Counted from the first letter of the stretch, positions 16,138-26,075 are shown. The stretch is 53,400 nucleotides of DNA from Nanobdellota archaeon (GCA_021818475.1 JAKADZ010000006.1:1-53400); one strand, 5' to 3'. Numbers and translations: made by a program. The notes: a model not told the origin generated them from the letters alone.

Positions 16138-16929
16138 CTATTTCGAAATCTCGCTTGTCCTTTTTTTTGGAATATAAAATTTGTCAAGAACTTCAAGAAT
16201 TTGCTTTCTTTGTTCTGCATTTCCAAGACCTTTCCAGTCGAGAAGAATCACATCAACATCTTCGTCTGTCCCTGCAATTGCTTCCTGAACCATTTCTTCA
16301 GTAATTGGAAAAGCATATTGCGAGATTACATGAGATAAAGCGATATTTGAGTTTAGCTGTATTTTATTAAAGTTTGGACAATAATGCGGACCGCCGATTC
16401 CTATTGCAATTTCATTATAAGGATTTTCTTTAAATTCTTCTATTGTTTCTGCAATTGCTTTTGCCATAACAAATCCAGCTTTCCTGTCCTTCCATTCAGT
16501 TTCTGTTGCTCCTATCTCGACAAAAACACACGGCTTCTCAATTAATGGACCATGATGCGTGCATTCAAGTGTTAAGTCATAACCATTCAAAGGAAATTTT
16601 TTAAGAGTAGAATTTATTTTTTCAAATAATTGTTTTTGGAAAAGTGCAGATGTTTTGCAGACTCTTCCTTCTTTCCCCCCGAATTCCGCCTTCCCCCAGT
16701 TTCCCGGAGCGTGAATTGAAAGAGTTTTTCCTCCTTTTTCTGAAACATGCTTTGAAGCAAAGACAATGAAATCGTATTTGTTTATTTTTTCAAGGTTAAG
16801 ATTTTCGGTGTAAATAATTTCTTCATCGACGAGATAAAAATTGAATCCTCCGAACTGGCTAAGCTGAGTCGTGATATTTATTCCTGCCTTATCGAGTTTG
16901 CTTGCTACGATTAAAAAATTGTTGTACAT
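16138..16929 (-). CDS. dtdA: D-aminoacyl-tRNA deacylase (archaeal DTD2 type)
   Basis: 263 residues matching archaeal/plant GEK1/DTD2, which removes D-amino acids mischarged on tRNA. Conserved features are ASKHVS, SIHAPGNWG, ECTHHGPLIEKPCVFVEIG, the GGPHYCPNF metal/His motif and ALSHVI. It lies in a run of minus-strand genes with 34-47 nt gaps. Length is normal for the family. Confidence 0.93.
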   Translation of the reverse strand: MYNNFLIVASKLDKAGINITTQLSQFGGFNFYLVDEEIIYTENLNLEKINKYDFIVFASKHVSEKGGKTLSIHAPGNWGKAEFGGKEGRVCKTSALFQKQLFEKINSTLKKFPLNGYDLTLECTHHGPLIEKPCVFVEIGATETEWKDRKAGFVMAKAIAETIEEFKENPYNEIAIGIGGPHYCPNFNKIQLNSNIALSHVISQYAFPITEEMVQEAIAGTDEDVDVILLDWKGLGNAEQRKQILEVLDKFYIPKKRTSEISK

Positions 16930-16976
16930 AATTTTAAGATGAGGGAATAGATTATAAATTTTTATTTTGTGGAAGA

Positions 16977-17576
16977 TTACATTCCCAGCATAGCATCATA
17001 TTTGGAATAAACTTCTTTCATTAATTCTCCTGCTTTTGGATTTGCCCAATCATGCATCCATTCAGAAATTAACTGAACTAATGTCACCGGGATTACTCCT
17101 GCCTGAAGCATCCTCTTGACTCCATAATGATGAGCATCCGGAACAGAATCTCCTGCTGCGTCGATTAAACCGTAAACATCATACCCATCTTTTATTAAAT
17201 GAAGTGCAGTGAATGCAAAACACATACTTGTCCACAAACCTGAAACTACGACTTTTTTTCTTTTTGTTTTTTTGATTGCATCGTATGTTCCCTTATCTTC
17301 AAGGGCGTCAAAACTCGGCATTTTTCTTGCAAAAACTTCCTGTTTGGGAAATAAATTTTTAATCTCCGGGATTACCTCCCCGTTTAACTTTGGGTTTATT
17401 GTCGATAAAACAACAGGAACATTAAGAATACTTGCAGCCTTCGCAGCACCAACAGCAGCCCCTTTAATAATTGTTCTGTCCCCAGACCCGACTCCGCGAA
17501 ACATAGCGGGCTGATAATCAACAAGAAGTAGAAAACTATTTTTAGCAGTCAGTAAATTAAGTTTTGAATTTTCCAT
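16977..17576 (-). CDS. Isochorismatase-like cysteine hydrolase
   Basis: 199 residues of the isochorismatase-like fold. The catalytic triad is readable as D20 (LLLVDYQ), K85 (ARKMPS) and C119 (GLWTSMC). Family members hydrolyse amides (nicotinamide, ureides) or isochorismate; the VVLSTINPKLNGEVIPEI region and the lack of diagnostic zinc ligands argue against a classical nicotinamidase. Substrate unknown. Confidence 0.82.
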   Translation of the reverse strand: MENSKLNLLTAKNSFLLLVDYQPAMFRGVGSGDRTIIKGAAVGAAKAASILNVPVVLSTINPKLNGEVIPEIKNLFPKQEVFARKMPSFDALEDKGTYDAIKKTKRKKVVVSGLWTSMCFAFTALHLIKDGYDVYGLIDAAGDSVPDAHHYGVKRMLQAGVIPVTLVQLISEWMHDWANPKAGELMKEVYSKYDAMLGM

Positions 17577-17661
17577 ATCTTTTATTATTGAATTAAGAGG
17601 GGGGAGTTAATAAAGATTTCCTATTGTAAACTTTTATAAAACAAATTAGCTTTTTTAGAAT

Positions 17662-17898
17662 ATGCAGCAGATATATCAATTGGTGATTGGATTTTTGCTT
17701 TTAGCTTTTGCATTTCCTATTGGAAATCTACTTGCGAGAGTTACAAAAGAAGAATTGAAAAGCGGAAAAAAATATTTCAAAATTTTAATATTTTTAAGTC
17801 TGGCAGGAGCAGTCACTTCCCTGATCATAAGAAATGATGTTCTTTTATTCTCTTTTTTATTTATCGCGATTGTCACAAGCAGATGCATTAAGAAATAA
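17662..17898 (+). CDS. Small membrane protein (two to three helices)
   Basis: 78 residues. A first hydrophobic helix (about 5-25) is followed by a charged KEELKSGKKY loop and one or two more hydrophobic segments (42-75), ending in RCIKK. TTTTATAAAA lies about 30 nt upstream. No family recognised. It lies alone between divergent and co-directional genes. Confidence 0.55.
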   Translation: MQQIYQLVIGFLLLAFAFPIGNLLARVTKEELKSGKKYFKILIFLSLAGAVTSLIIRNDVLLFSFLFIAIVTSRCIKK

Positions 17899-17951
17899 GA
17901 ATGTTGTAACTTTATAGTAACATTTATAAATGATTTTTTTCTTTGGCTTTT

Positions 17952-18269
17952 ATGGAAAGAGAATTAAAAATCAAAGAGCATTTTAGAACATTAAGGGAAG
18001 ATGTTGCAGAGACCCTTCCGGGATTAGACAGCAGATTAGTTTCACAATTAACTGCGTTTGAAAATGTCACTGCACCAGCCAGAGACATTCATCCGAATGA
18101 TGAAAGATACTGGATTGCAAAAACTGCAGTAATAGTTGAATATCTAGAAGATTCATTCCCTGATAAAAAAGGAATTGGAAGAGGATATATGGTTTCCTGC
18201 GGTTATGACCCACTAGAAATAGAAAGGGTAGACTGGTTCATGAATAGAAAATCAAGAAATAGGTCGTAG
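17952..18269 (+). CDS. Conserved-looking hypothetical protein
   Basis: 105 residues from ATG 17952, chosen because TTTATAAA sits about 26 nt upstream; the in-frame TTG at 17943 is unlikely. It is mostly helical, with LREDVAETLPGLDSRLVSQL, WIAKTAVIVEYLED and a C-terminal GRGYMVSCGYDP segment. It is cytoplasmic and charged. No family recognised. Confidence 0.6.
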   Translation: MERELKIKEHFRTLREDVAETLPGLDSRLVSQLTAFENVTAPARDIHPNDERYWIAKTAVIVEYLEDSFPDKKGIGRGYMVSCGYDPLEIERVDWFMNRKSRNRS

Positions 18270-18304
18270 ACAAAAATTTTAAACGGAGATTTCTTACATA
18301 AATA

Positions 18305-19024
18305 ATGTTATATTTGATTGGTCTCGGGTTAAATGAAAACAGCATTACAAAAGAAGGGACTGAAGCAATAAAAAAATGCAAAAAAGTCTATCTTGAAAAT
18401 TATACCGTTAATTTTCCGTATTCACTGGATAAACTTGAGAAAATTTCTAAAAAAATAATTCCTGCAGACAGGGATTTTGTCGAGGGAAATAATTTAATCA
18501 GGGAAGCAAAAAAAGAAAATGTCGCACTTTTAATTTATGGAAGCCCGCTGACAGCGACGACACACATTTCCCTTATTGAAGAAGCAAAAAAAAATAAAGT
18601 CAAGTATGAAATAATTTACAATGCTTCTGTTTTTGATGCAATTGCAGAGACCGGACTTCAGATTTACAAATTCGGGAAAATTGCAAGTCTGCCCAAATGG
18701 CAGAAAAATTTTAACCCGAAAAGTTTTATGGAAATTGCAAAACAGAATCAGGAAATTGATGCACACAGCCTGATATTAGTAGATATAAGTTTAGATTTAA
18801 AAGATTCATTAAATGAACTTGAAGAATCTGCAACAGAGTATAATATTAAGTTGGGAAAAATTATTCTTTGTTCAAGTTTGGGGACGAAAGACAGAAAAAT
18901 TTTTTATGATGAGGTCAAAAATCTTAGAGAAATAAAGATTAAGAAACCTTACTGTATTATTATTCCGTCAAAACTTCATTTTATGGAAGAAGAAATTCTT
19001 CAAAATTTTAAGAGAATTATTTAA
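18305..19024 (+). CDS. dphB: Diphthine synthase (Dph5-type methyltransferase)
   Basis: 239 residues of the tetrapyrrole-methylase-like Dph5 family, which methylates the modified histidine of elongation factor 2 on the path to diphthamide. The start MLYLIGLGLNENSIT, the VYLENYT motif, YGSPLTATTH and NASVFDAIAETGLQIYKFG are diagnostic. TTTTAAAC about 24 nt upstream fits a leaderless start. ileS follows after 12 nt. Confidence 0.95.
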   Translation: MLYLIGLGLNENSITKEGTEAIKKCKKVYLENYTVNFPYSLDKLEKISKKIIPADRDFVEGNNLIREAKKENVALLIYGSPLTATTHISLIEEAKKNKVKYEIIYNASVFDAIAETGLQIYKFGKIASLPKWQKNFNPKSFMEIAKQNQEIDAHSLILVDISLDLKDSLNELEESATEYNIKLGKIILCSSLGTKDRKIFYDEVKNLREIKIKKPYCIIIPSKLHFMEEEILQNFKRII

Positions 19025-19036
19025 AAAGTTCGGGGT

Positions 19037-21877
19037 ATGAGTTATAATATGGACGTAAATGAACAGGAAAAGAAAATAATTGAATTTTGGAATAAGAATA
19101 AAACTTTTGAAAAATCACTCGAAAAGACAAAGAACGGGAAACCATACATTTTCTATGACGGACCGCCATTCGCCACAGGTTTGCCTCACTATGGGCATAT
19201 TCTTGGAAGCGTGACAAAAGATTTGTTTGGAAGATTTTGGACTATGAAAGGGAAATATGTCCGAAGAGTCTGGGGATGGGACTGCCACGGGCTCCCTATA
19301 GAAAATATTGCAGAGAAAGCGCTTGGAATTAATTCTAAAGATGAGATAGAAAAAATGGGTGTGAAAAAATTCAATGATTATTGCAGAAGCAAAGTCCTGG
19401 GATATGCCAAAGAATGGGAAAATGTAATTGAGAGAATCGGAAGATGGGTAGATATGAAACACGCATACAAAACAATGGATAACGAATATATTGAAAGTGT
19501 TTGGTGGGCATTTAAGAAACTTTATGAAAATGGTTATATCTACGAAGGAAAAAAAGTTTTAATGTATTGTCCAAGATGCTCCACTCCGTTGGCAAAGGCA
19601 GAAATCGCAATGGATAATTCTTACAAAACAGTGAAAGAAAATTCAGTTGTGGTAAAATTCAAATTAAAGGGAGAAGAAAATGCTTATGCGCTTGCATGGA
19701 CAACAACTCCTTGGACTTTACCTTCAAATTTGGGGTTGACAGTAAATCCAAAACTTAGTTACGTTTATTTAAAAGACAAAGACGGAACTGTTTATTTAAT
19801 GGGAAAAGATGTAATTTCTAATTTTTATAAAGATGCGAAGGATTATGAAATTGTTAAGGAAGTTAAAGGGAAAGAACTGGAGGGGAAAGAATATGAACCA
19901 TTATTTGATTATTACAAAAATCAGAAAGGTGCTTTCAGAATTTTCCTGGGGGATTTTGTAACTTCAGAAGAAGGAACAGGCATTGTTCATACCGCCCCGT
20001 ATGGAGAAGATGATTTTGAGATATTCAAAAAGTATAAAGTAGACATAGTCCAAAATGTCGACGAGAAAGGAAGGTTTACAAAGGAAGTAAAAGATTTTGC
20101 CGGAGAATATATTCATGATGTTAATGAAAAAGTAATTGATTTTCTCAGGAAGAAAGGAAAAATTATTCTTGTTAAAAAGGTTGAACACGAATATCCTTTT
20201 TGTTACAGATGCGACACTAAACTGATTTATATGCCTCTTCCTGCGTGGTTTATTGACATTCAGAAAGTTAAGAAAAAAATAATTGATTTCAGCCAGAAAA
20301 TAAACTGGTATCCTGAATTTCTGAAAGAAGGAAGAGTAAAATATTCAATAGAGACTGCCCCGGACTGGAATATTTCCAGAAATCGATACTGGGCAAGTGC
20401 AATTCCAATATGGGTTTCTAAAGACGGAGAGAAATTAGTAATAGGCAGCATCGAGGAATTAAAAAAATATGCAAAAAAGATGCCAAAAGGAAAACTGGAT
20501 TTGCATAAAGATTTTCTCGATGAGATAATTTTAGAAAAAAATGGAAAAGAATTCCGAAGAGTTCCAGAAGTTTTAGACTGCTGGTTTGAATCCGGTTCGA
20601 TGCCCTTCGCCCAGTTCCATTATCCTTTTGAAAATAAAAAATTCTTTGAAGAGAATTTTCCTGCCCAATTTGTAGCAGAATATATAGGGCAAATCAGAGC
20701 ATGGTTTTATTATATGATTGTATTATCAACAATATTATTTGATGAAATTCCCTCGGAAAATATTGTGACAACAGGAACAATTCTCGCTGAAGACGGGCAG
20801 AAGATGAGCAAGAGCAAAGGCAACTTTACAGACCCAATGGAGTTGATAGAAAAAGTGGGGGTTGATGCTGTGAGATTTTATCTAATGGCTTCTCCTGTTA
20901 TGAATGCAGAAAACTTCAATTTCTCGGATAAAGGAGTAGATGAAATTTACAAGAAAATAATTTTAATCCTGTATAATGTAAATAACTTTTACGAAATGAA
21001 CAGAGGGAAAGAAAAGAATGTTGAAAAGAGCAGCGACTTAACGGACAGGTGGATTTTATCCAGATTGAATAAGTTTGGAATTAATGTAAATAAATATCTT
21101 GAAGATTATAACACTATAAAAGCATGCTCTGAGATAAGAGATTTTACCACAGATTTATCAACGTGGTATGTTAAACTAAACCGTGATAGATTTGAAGAAA
21201 ATGAAACTGCAAGAGGAGTTTTGAGATATGTTCTTGAAGAGACTTCAAAAATAATTGCACCTATTATCCCATTTATTTCAGAAAAAATTTATCAGACGCT
21301 CAATGGTGAAAAAAATTCTGTTCATCTGGAAAAATATCCGGAGTTTAAGGAGAAAACTATTAACCAGGAAATTTTATCAGGTATGGAAATTGTCAGAGAG
21401 ATAGTTTCCCTTGGACTTGCTGAAAGAGATAAAGCACAGATTGGTTTGAAGTGGCCGTTGGGAAAAGCGGAAATTTCTTGCGATGAGAAAATAGACAAAG
21501 AAATGGAAGAGATTATCAAAGCACAGTTAAATGTCAAGGAATTAAAGTTTTCTAAAGGAAAAGAAATTTCTGTAAAACTTGATACCAAGATTACTCCCGA
21601 ATTAGAATCAGAAGGATATGCAAGAGAAATGTCGAGGGCAGTTCAGGCATTCAGAAAAGAGCTTGGTCTGAAAAAAGATGATGAAATTGAACTGCACATA
21701 TTTGCCGACGATGAATTAAAAAAAATGCTTGGAAAATGGAAAGAGTTTATTATGAAAAGAACAAATTCCAAGACGATAGAACTTGAAAATGTTACAACTG
21801 ACAAGGAAAGATTTAAAAATAAGATTGAGTTTAAAATGAAAGATAAGAGAGGGGAGATTGCGATTATAAAAAAATAA
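19037..21877 (+). CDS. ileS: Isoleucyl-tRNA synthetase
   Basis: 946 residues. Class I HIGH motif HYGH at 51-54 after YDGPPFATG, the editing domain with WTTTPWTLPSN, WDCHGLPIE, and KMSKS at 589-593 (GQKMSKSKGN). The anticodon-binding helical domain and a short C-terminal domain follow. It is about 100 residues shorter than typical archaeal IleRS, consistent with compact DPANN proteins. A second in-frame ATG at 19049 is an alternative start. It follows dphB by 12 nt, so the two are probably co-transcribed. Confidence 0.97.
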   Translation: MSYNMDVNEQEKKIIEFWNKNKTFEKSLEKTKNGKPYIFYDGPPFATGLPHYGHILGSVTKDLFGRFWTMKGKYVRRVWGWDCHGLPIENIAEKALGINSKDEIEKMGVKKFNDYCRSKVLGYAKEWENVIERIGRWVDMKHAYKTMDNEYIESVWWAFKKLYENGYIYEGKKVLMYCPRCSTPLAKAEIAMDNSYKTVKENSVVVKFKLKGEENAYALAWTTTPWTLPSNLGLTVNPKLSYVYLKDKDGTVYLMGKDVISNFYKDAKDYEIVKEVKGKELEGKEYEPLFDYYKNQKGAFRIFLGDFVTSEEGTGIVHTAPYGEDDFEIFKKYKVDIVQNVDEKGRFTKEVKDFAGEYIHDVNEKVIDFLRKKGKIILVKKVEHEYPFCYRCDTKLIYMPLPAWFIDIQKVKKKIIDFSQKINWYPEFLKEGRVKYSIETAPDWNISRNRYWASAIPIWVSKDGEKLVIGSIEELKKYAKKMPKGKLDLHKDFLDEIILEKNGKEFRRVPEVLDCWFESGSMPFAQFHYPFENKKFFEENFPAQFVAEYIGQIRAWFYYMIVLSTILFDEIPSENIVTTGTILAEDGQKMSKSKGNFTDPMELIEKVGVDAVRFYLMASPVMNAENFNFSDKGVDEIYKKIILILYNVNNFYEMNRGKEKNVEKSSDLTDRWILSRLNKFGINVNKYLEDYNTIKACSEIRDFTTDLSTWYVKLNRDRFEENETARGVLRYVLEETSKIIAPIIPFISEKIYQTLNGEKNSVHLEKYPEFKEKTINQEILSGMEIVREIVSLGLAERDKAQIGLKWPLGKAEISCDEKIDKEMEEIIKAQLNVKELKFSKGKEISVKLDTKITPELESEGYAREMSRAVQAFRKELGLKKDDEIELHIFADDELKKMLGKWKEFIMKRTNSKTIELENVTTDKERFKNKIEFKMKDKRGEIAIIKK

Positions 21878-21952
21878 TCACCAATCAGTGAATCAAAACA
21901 TTCACTCTTTTATCATAACAATATTTAAAAATGGAAAATACAAGAAAATAAC

Positions 21953-22759
21953 ATGATCGTTAAAGACGAATTTTTGAGCAGACTAAGAAAAATATTTGAT
22001 TTGAACTTATATGAAGTAAAGGTTTGGACTGCATTATTATCCCGAGGAACAAGTACAGCAGGGGAATTAAGCAATATTTCTGATGTTCCAAGAAGCAGAA
22101 CATATGATATTCTTGAAAGTTTGGAGAAAAAAGGATTTATCCTTATGAAATTGGGAAAACCAATAAAATTCGTTGCATTAAAACCTGAAGAAGTTATTGA
22201 AAGAGTAAAGAAAAATCTGATTAAATATGCAAAAGAAAGAACCGAGAGACTTGAAAATCTGCATGACGATGAAGTTCTCGGGGAATTGAATTCTTTATTT
22301 ACTAAGGGAGTTAAATTTGTTGAACCTTCTGATTTATCAGGAAGTTTGAGAGGAAGACAGAATTTGTATAATCATCTCGATATGATGGTAAGAGACGCTG
22401 AAAAATCAATCACTATCGTTACAACAAGAGAAGGATTAAACAGAAAATTCGAAGCGATTATGCCAACACTTGAAAAATGCAAGAAGAGAGGAGTTAAAAT
22501 AAGAATCGCTGCACCAATTGATGAGAGCAATGTAAAAGTTGCGAGAGAATTCAAGAAAGTTGCAGAAGTAAGAGATTTGGACAAGATGAAAGCAAGATTT
22601 ATAATTATTGACGGGAATCAGATAATGTTCATGCTTCTTGATGATGAGAAATTCCATCCAAATTACGATGTTGGAATCTGGGTTAATACTGAATTCTTCT
22701 CACAAGCATTGGAACAGATGTTTGAAATTGCCTGGAAAGAGATGAAACCGGTTAAGTAA
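21953..22759 (+). CDS. TrmB-family transcriptional regulator
   Basis: 268 residues. Residues about 10-75 form a winged helix (NLYEVKVWTALLSRGTSTAG, then VPRSRTYDILESLEKKGFI), and 90-265 form the TrmB C-terminal phospholipase-D-like sensor domain with TIVTTREGL and KKRGVKIRIAAPI. TrmB proteins bind sugars or other small ligands and control transport and metabolism genes; no target is evident next to it. ATATTTAAA lies about 27 nt upstream. Four family A repeats follow its stop codon. Confidence 0.9.
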   Translation: MIVKDEFLSRLRKIFDLNLYEVKVWTALLSRGTSTAGELSNISDVPRSRTYDILESLEKKGFILMKLGKPIKFVALKPEEVIERVKKNLIKYAKERTERLENLHDDEVLGELNSLFTKGVKFVEPSDLSGSLRGRQNLYNHLDMMVRDAEKSITIVTTREGLNRKFEAIMPTLEKCKKRGVKIRIAAPIDESNVKVAREFKKVAEVRDLDKMKARFIIIDGNQIMFMLLDDEKFHPNYDVGIWVNTEFFSQALEQMFEIAWKEMKPVK

Positions 22760-22763
22760 TAAA

Positions 22764-22978
22764 GACAACTAATCGTTTTCTTTATCAAACTTTCCTTTGA
22801 AAGAGGGTTAAGCCTAATCGACAACTAATCGTTTTCTTTATCAAACTGCGACGACACCTAATCGGTTTCGTTCGCCTGACCTTCCCTTTAAGATACCGCT
22901 CAAGGCTGATGATTTGCGACGACAACTAATCGTTTTCTTTATCAAACTTTCCTTTGAGAAAGTGCTCCTGGCTGATTT
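22764..22978 (+). repeat. Cluster of four family A repeats (A1a-A1d)
   Basis: A1a 22764-22819, A1b 22820-22847 (28-nt fragment), A1c 22848-22915 (68 bp, near identical to 38389-38456), A1d 22916-22978. Two subtypes alternate: one with ACCTAATCGGTTTCGTTCG and one with AACTAATCGTTTTCTTTATC. Inner hairpins CTTTC..GAAAG occur in A1a and A1d. The 260-nt gap between the TrmB gene and the lipoprotein gene is almost entirely made of these units. Confidence 0.9.
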
Positions 22979-23022
22979 TTTATCTCATAAATATTTTTAA
23001 AGCAGACTAAGATTAATTTTTT

Positions 23023-23424
23023 ATGAATAGATTACAAAAATTAATTGGTGCTGGAATTATTTCATTAGGATTGTTGGGAAGTTGCTCAGATTATTCAAAA
23101 TATAATTTTGACGGAAGAATTGGAGAGGACAGAGTAAAATTTGAATCCGTTAATGATTACGGAATTTTTTTAGAAAATGATTTAACTGTAAGGGATAAAG
23201 ACGGAAAAGTTACAAAATATTTAGATAATTTTGGGGAAGATTTAATTTTAGATGAAGTGCAGATTGTGAAAAACGGGGAAACAACCCATTATTTTGACAG
23301 TTTTCTAAACAGGAAAAAAATGGATAAGTTTCAGGAAGAATTTGATAATTACTTAAAAGAAATTTTAAAAGCAAAACTCCAGAGGAATAAAACTTACAGA
23401 GAAATTACGCCTCTCCACTTATGA
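23023..23424 (+). CDS. Small predicted lipoprotein
   Basis: 133 residues: a basic N-terminus, hydrophobic core and lipobox LLGSC (Cys21), as in Sec-exported lipoproteins. The mature part is charged with short strands (YDGKVTKYLDNFG-like motifs) and a C-terminal Lys-rich helix. No family recognised. TTTTTAAAG lies about 27 nt upstream. The stop is 3 nt from the stop of the convergent argS gene. Confidence 0.6.
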   Translation: MNRLQKLIGAGIISLGLLGSCSDYSKYNFDGRIGEDRVKFESVNDYGIFLENDLTVRDKDGKVTKYLDNFGEDLILDEVQIVKNGETTHYFDSFLNRKKMDKFQEEFDNYLKEILKAKLQRNKTYREITPLHL

Positions 23425-23427
23425 AAT

Positions 23428-25107
23428 TTACATTTCATTCATTACTTCAATTCCCAAAAGATATAAAGCATTTTTCAAAGTTGTCCTGAATGAGTTAACT
23501 AAAAGAAGTCTGAATGATTCGGATTTATCGCCGATTACAGGAGAAGTATGATAAAATTCATTGAATGCCTTTGATAATTCAAAAGAATAATTTGCGATTA
23601 TGCTGGGGTTAAGTTCTTTGCATGCACTCTGAACTCTCTCTGGAAATTCATAAATTTTTTTTACCAGATTTATTTCTGATTGATTAAGGTTTTCAATTTT
23701 TATTTTTGATTTGTTGAATTTTCCTGCTTTTTTTATTATAGACGAAGCACGGGCGTAACTATACTGTATATACGGACCTGAATCTCCCTCGAAATTCAAT
23801 GCCTGCTCCCATGAAAACTGAACCTCTGCCGAAGGAGCTGATTTTAAGACAAGATATTTTATTGCACCTACGCCAACTTTTTCAGCATCGCCTTGGGTTT
23901 TTCTTTTCTTGATTTCCTCGTCTGCTTTTGCGATTGTTTTTTTCAGAACATCTTCCAGAAGAATTATGTCTCCTTTTCTCGTGGCAATTATCTCATTACC
24001 GAATTTTACTGTTCCAAACGGAAGATGGATTAATTTATCGGAAAAATCATAACCAAATCTTTTTAGTATTGTAAACAGTTGTGCGAAATGGTCGCTCTGA
24101 CGGAAATCAGTAACATAGATCATCTTGTCGAATTTGTATTTTTTATAACGTTCAACTGCCGCTCCGATGTCGTAAGTTATATAAGACGCAGTCTGATTTG
24201 AACGCAGGATAAATTTTTTCTGACCATTTATCTCGACGTAAACTGCTCCGTCTTTTTCCGTTTTAGCCAGCCCTTTAAGCAACGCATTTGTCACAATTTT
24301 TTTACCATGTTCTGAAAATTCACTCTGCCCCACAGTCTCGTTAAAATTTACTTTTAACAAATCGTAAACTTTGTCGAATCCTTTTCCTGATGCTTTTCTT
24401 ATATCTTCCCAAATTTTTTCAGTCTTCTTATCTCCAAGTTCAAGAAGTTTTAATTTCTCTTTCGCTTTCTGCGTCCATTCATTATCCTGAAATTCCTCCT
24501 CGAGTCCTTCAGTTATTTCTGATTTTTCCTTTGAATTAAATTTTACATACAACCGCAATAATTCCTGAACAGGATCTTTTTTCAGAGCTTCTTTATCGAG
24601 CCATAATTCGTATGCAACAATTAATTTTCCGATGTGAAGTCCTATATCCCCCAGATAATTTATTCCGACTGAATCGTATCCAAGAAAATTGTAAATTCTC
24701 ATTATAGAATCTCCAAGGATTGTAGAGCGAATATGCCCGATATGCATTGGTTTCCCGATGTTTGGAGCAGAAAAATCAATTACAATTTTTTTGTTTTTTC
24801 CGGGGGATGATTTTCCAAAATTGGAATTTATTTTTAGAACTTCTTCAGCCAGGATGTTTTTATTGATAAAAAAATTAAGATAAGGGCCTTTATTTTCTAT
24901 TTTTTCTATTTCCTTAGGAAGTTTTATTGTCTGTGCAAAATGTTCCGCAATTTTATCGGGGGATTTTTTCTCTCTCTTTGACAGCACAAAACAGGGAAAA
25001 GAATAATCTCCGAATTCAGAAGAAGGCGGGACTTCCAGAATTTTTTCTATCTCGTCCTCTTTTAATCTTGCCTCTTTTGTTAATAGTTTTATAATTACAT
25101 CCTTCAT
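23428..25107 (-). CDS. argS: Arginyl-tRNA synthetase
   Basis: 559 residues from ATG 25107. Class I synthetase with HIGH at 122-125 (GKPMHIGHIRST) after the N-terminal additional (Add-1-like) domain; the DALR anticodon-binding domain forms the C-terminus. A longer frame reaching 25335 would add 76 residues that overlap the divergent reductase gene and look non-coding, so it is rejected. TATAAATAT at 25131-25139, read on the minus strand, gives a TATA box 27 nt upstream. KMSKS is not in canonical form, as in many ArgRS. Confidence 0.96.
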   Translation of the reverse strand: MKDVIIKLLTKEARLKEDEIEKILEVPPSSEFGDYSFPCFVLSKREKKSPDKIAEHFAQTIKLPKEIEKIENKGPYLNFFINKNILAEEVLKINSNFGKSSPGKNKKIVIDFSAPNIGKPMHIGHIRSTILGDSIMRIYNFLGYDSVGINYLGDIGLHIGKLIVAYELWLDKEALKKDPVQELLRLYVKFNSKEKSEITEGLEEEFQDNEWTQKAKEKLKLLELGDKKTEKIWEDIRKASGKGFDKVYDLLKVNFNETVGQSEFSEHGKKIVTNALLKGLAKTEKDGAVYVEINGQKKFILRSNQTASYITYDIGAAVERYKKYKFDKMIYVTDFRQSDHFAQLFTILKRFGYDFSDKLIHLPFGTVKFGNEIIATRKGDIILLEDVLKKTIAKADEEIKKRKTQGDAEKVGVGAIKYLVLKSAPSAEVQFSWEQALNFEGDSGPYIQYSYARASSIIKKAGKFNKSKIKIENLNQSEINLVKKIYEFPERVQSACKELNPSIIANYSFELSKAFNEFYHTSPVIGDKSESFRLLLVNSFRTTLKNALYLLGIEVMNEM

Positions 25108-25110
25108 AAG

Positions 25111-25139
25111 ATATAAAAATGAATGCGGATTATAAATAT
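25111..25139. promoter_or_regulatory. Two interleaved TATA boxes for argS and the reductase gene
   Basis: ATATAAAA (25111-25118) is 26 nt before the plus ATG 25141. TATAAATAT (25131-25139), read on the minus strand, is 27 nt before the minus ATG 25107. Each box thus lies beside the other gene's start codon. Confidence 0.6.
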
Positions 25140-25140
25140 T

Positions 25141-26043
25141 ATGAATTATGACATCGTTATCATCGGGGCAGGACCTGCCGGACTGACTGCCGCAATCTAT
25201 TCTGCAAGAAATGGTTTGAAGACAGGAGTTATAAGCAAAGACATCGGTGGAACTGCTAATTCTATTTTGTCCCTTGAAAACTGGCCCGGGTTCAAAGGTC
25301 CAGGAAGCAAATTGATGAAACAATTTTATGACCACGCAAAAGAATATGACCTGGATTTTATCATGAGCGAAGCATTATCAATAAAAAAAGAAAAAAAAGG
25401 ATTTAGCGTCAAGACAAGCAAAGGAGATATTCAGACAAGTGCAGTAATTATCGCAACGGGAACAGACAGAAGAAAATTAAAAATTCCAGGAGAGGAAAGA
25501 TTAATCGGCAGAGGAGTAAGTTATTGTGTAACCTGTGATGCATTCTTTTTCAAAAATAAAACTGTTGCAGTAATTGGAGGAAGCGACTGTGCAGCTACGT
25601 CTGCAGTTGCGCTGACAGGAATAGCAAAAAAAGTTTATGTGATTTATCGCGGAGAAAAATTGAGATGCGAGGCGATTAATACCAAACGGTTAAATGAAAG
25701 TAAAAATGCAGAAATGATTTACAATGCAATCCCCGAAGAAATAAAAGGAAAAGATAAAGTTGAAGGGATTGTAATAAAAGACAAAAATGGAAAAAAACGT
25801 GAAATAAAAATCGACGGAGTTTTTGTGGAAATCGGCTCAACACCGTTGTTGGAATTTGCCAAAGATATAAACCTGAAATTAGACAAAGAAAATTGTATAG
25901 TCGTAGATGATTTAATGAAAAGTTCTGTCGATGGAGTTTTTGCAGCAGGAGACGCGACTAATGCAAAAGTCAAGCAGGTTGTAACTGCAGCAGCTCAGGG
26001 TGCAATCGCAGCAAAGAGTGCAAATGAATGGTTGAAAAAATAA
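25141..26043 (+). CDS. trxB: Thioredoxin reductase-like flavoprotein
   Basis: 300 residues from ATG 25141. FAD-binding GxGPAG at 9-14, the redox-active CVTC at 129-132 (SYCVTCDAFF), a second dinucleotide-binding segment VIGGSDCA, and the C-terminal FAD motif GVFAAGDATN are present. The usual HRR...R motif for NADPH is replaced by YRGEKLRCE, so cofactor preference may differ (NADH or another reductant). No thioredoxin gene is adjacent. The upstream ATG at 25123 would lie between TATA box and start and is rejected. Confidence 0.92.
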   Translation: MNYDIVIIGAGPAGLTAAIYSARNGLKTGVISKDIGGTANSILSLENWPGFKGPGSKLMKQFYDHAKEYDLDFIMSEALSIKKEKKGFSVKTSKGDIQTSAVIIATGTDRRKLKIPGEERLIGRGVSYCVTCDAFFFKNKTVAVIGGSDCAATSAVALTGIAKKVYVIYRGEKLRCEAINTKRLNESKNAEMIYNAIPEEIKGKDKVEGIVIKDKNGKKREIKIDGVFVEIGSTPLLEFAKDINLKLDKENCIVVDDLMKSSVDGVFAAGDATNAKVKQVVTAAAQGAIAAKSANEWLKK

Positions 26044-26075
26044 ATCTTTAAAAATAACTTTCATTAATCAAATCT

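Noticed and set aside
22764-22978. Possible CRISPR array
   Set aside because: The spaced repeats have variable length, no unique spacers of constant size, and single copies elsewhere; no cas genes are present. They fit a dispersed repeat family.
25108-25335. 76-residue N-terminal extension of ArgRS
   Set aside because: It overlaps the divergent reductase gene, lacks family similarity, and the TATA box and conserved N-terminus support the ATG at 25107.
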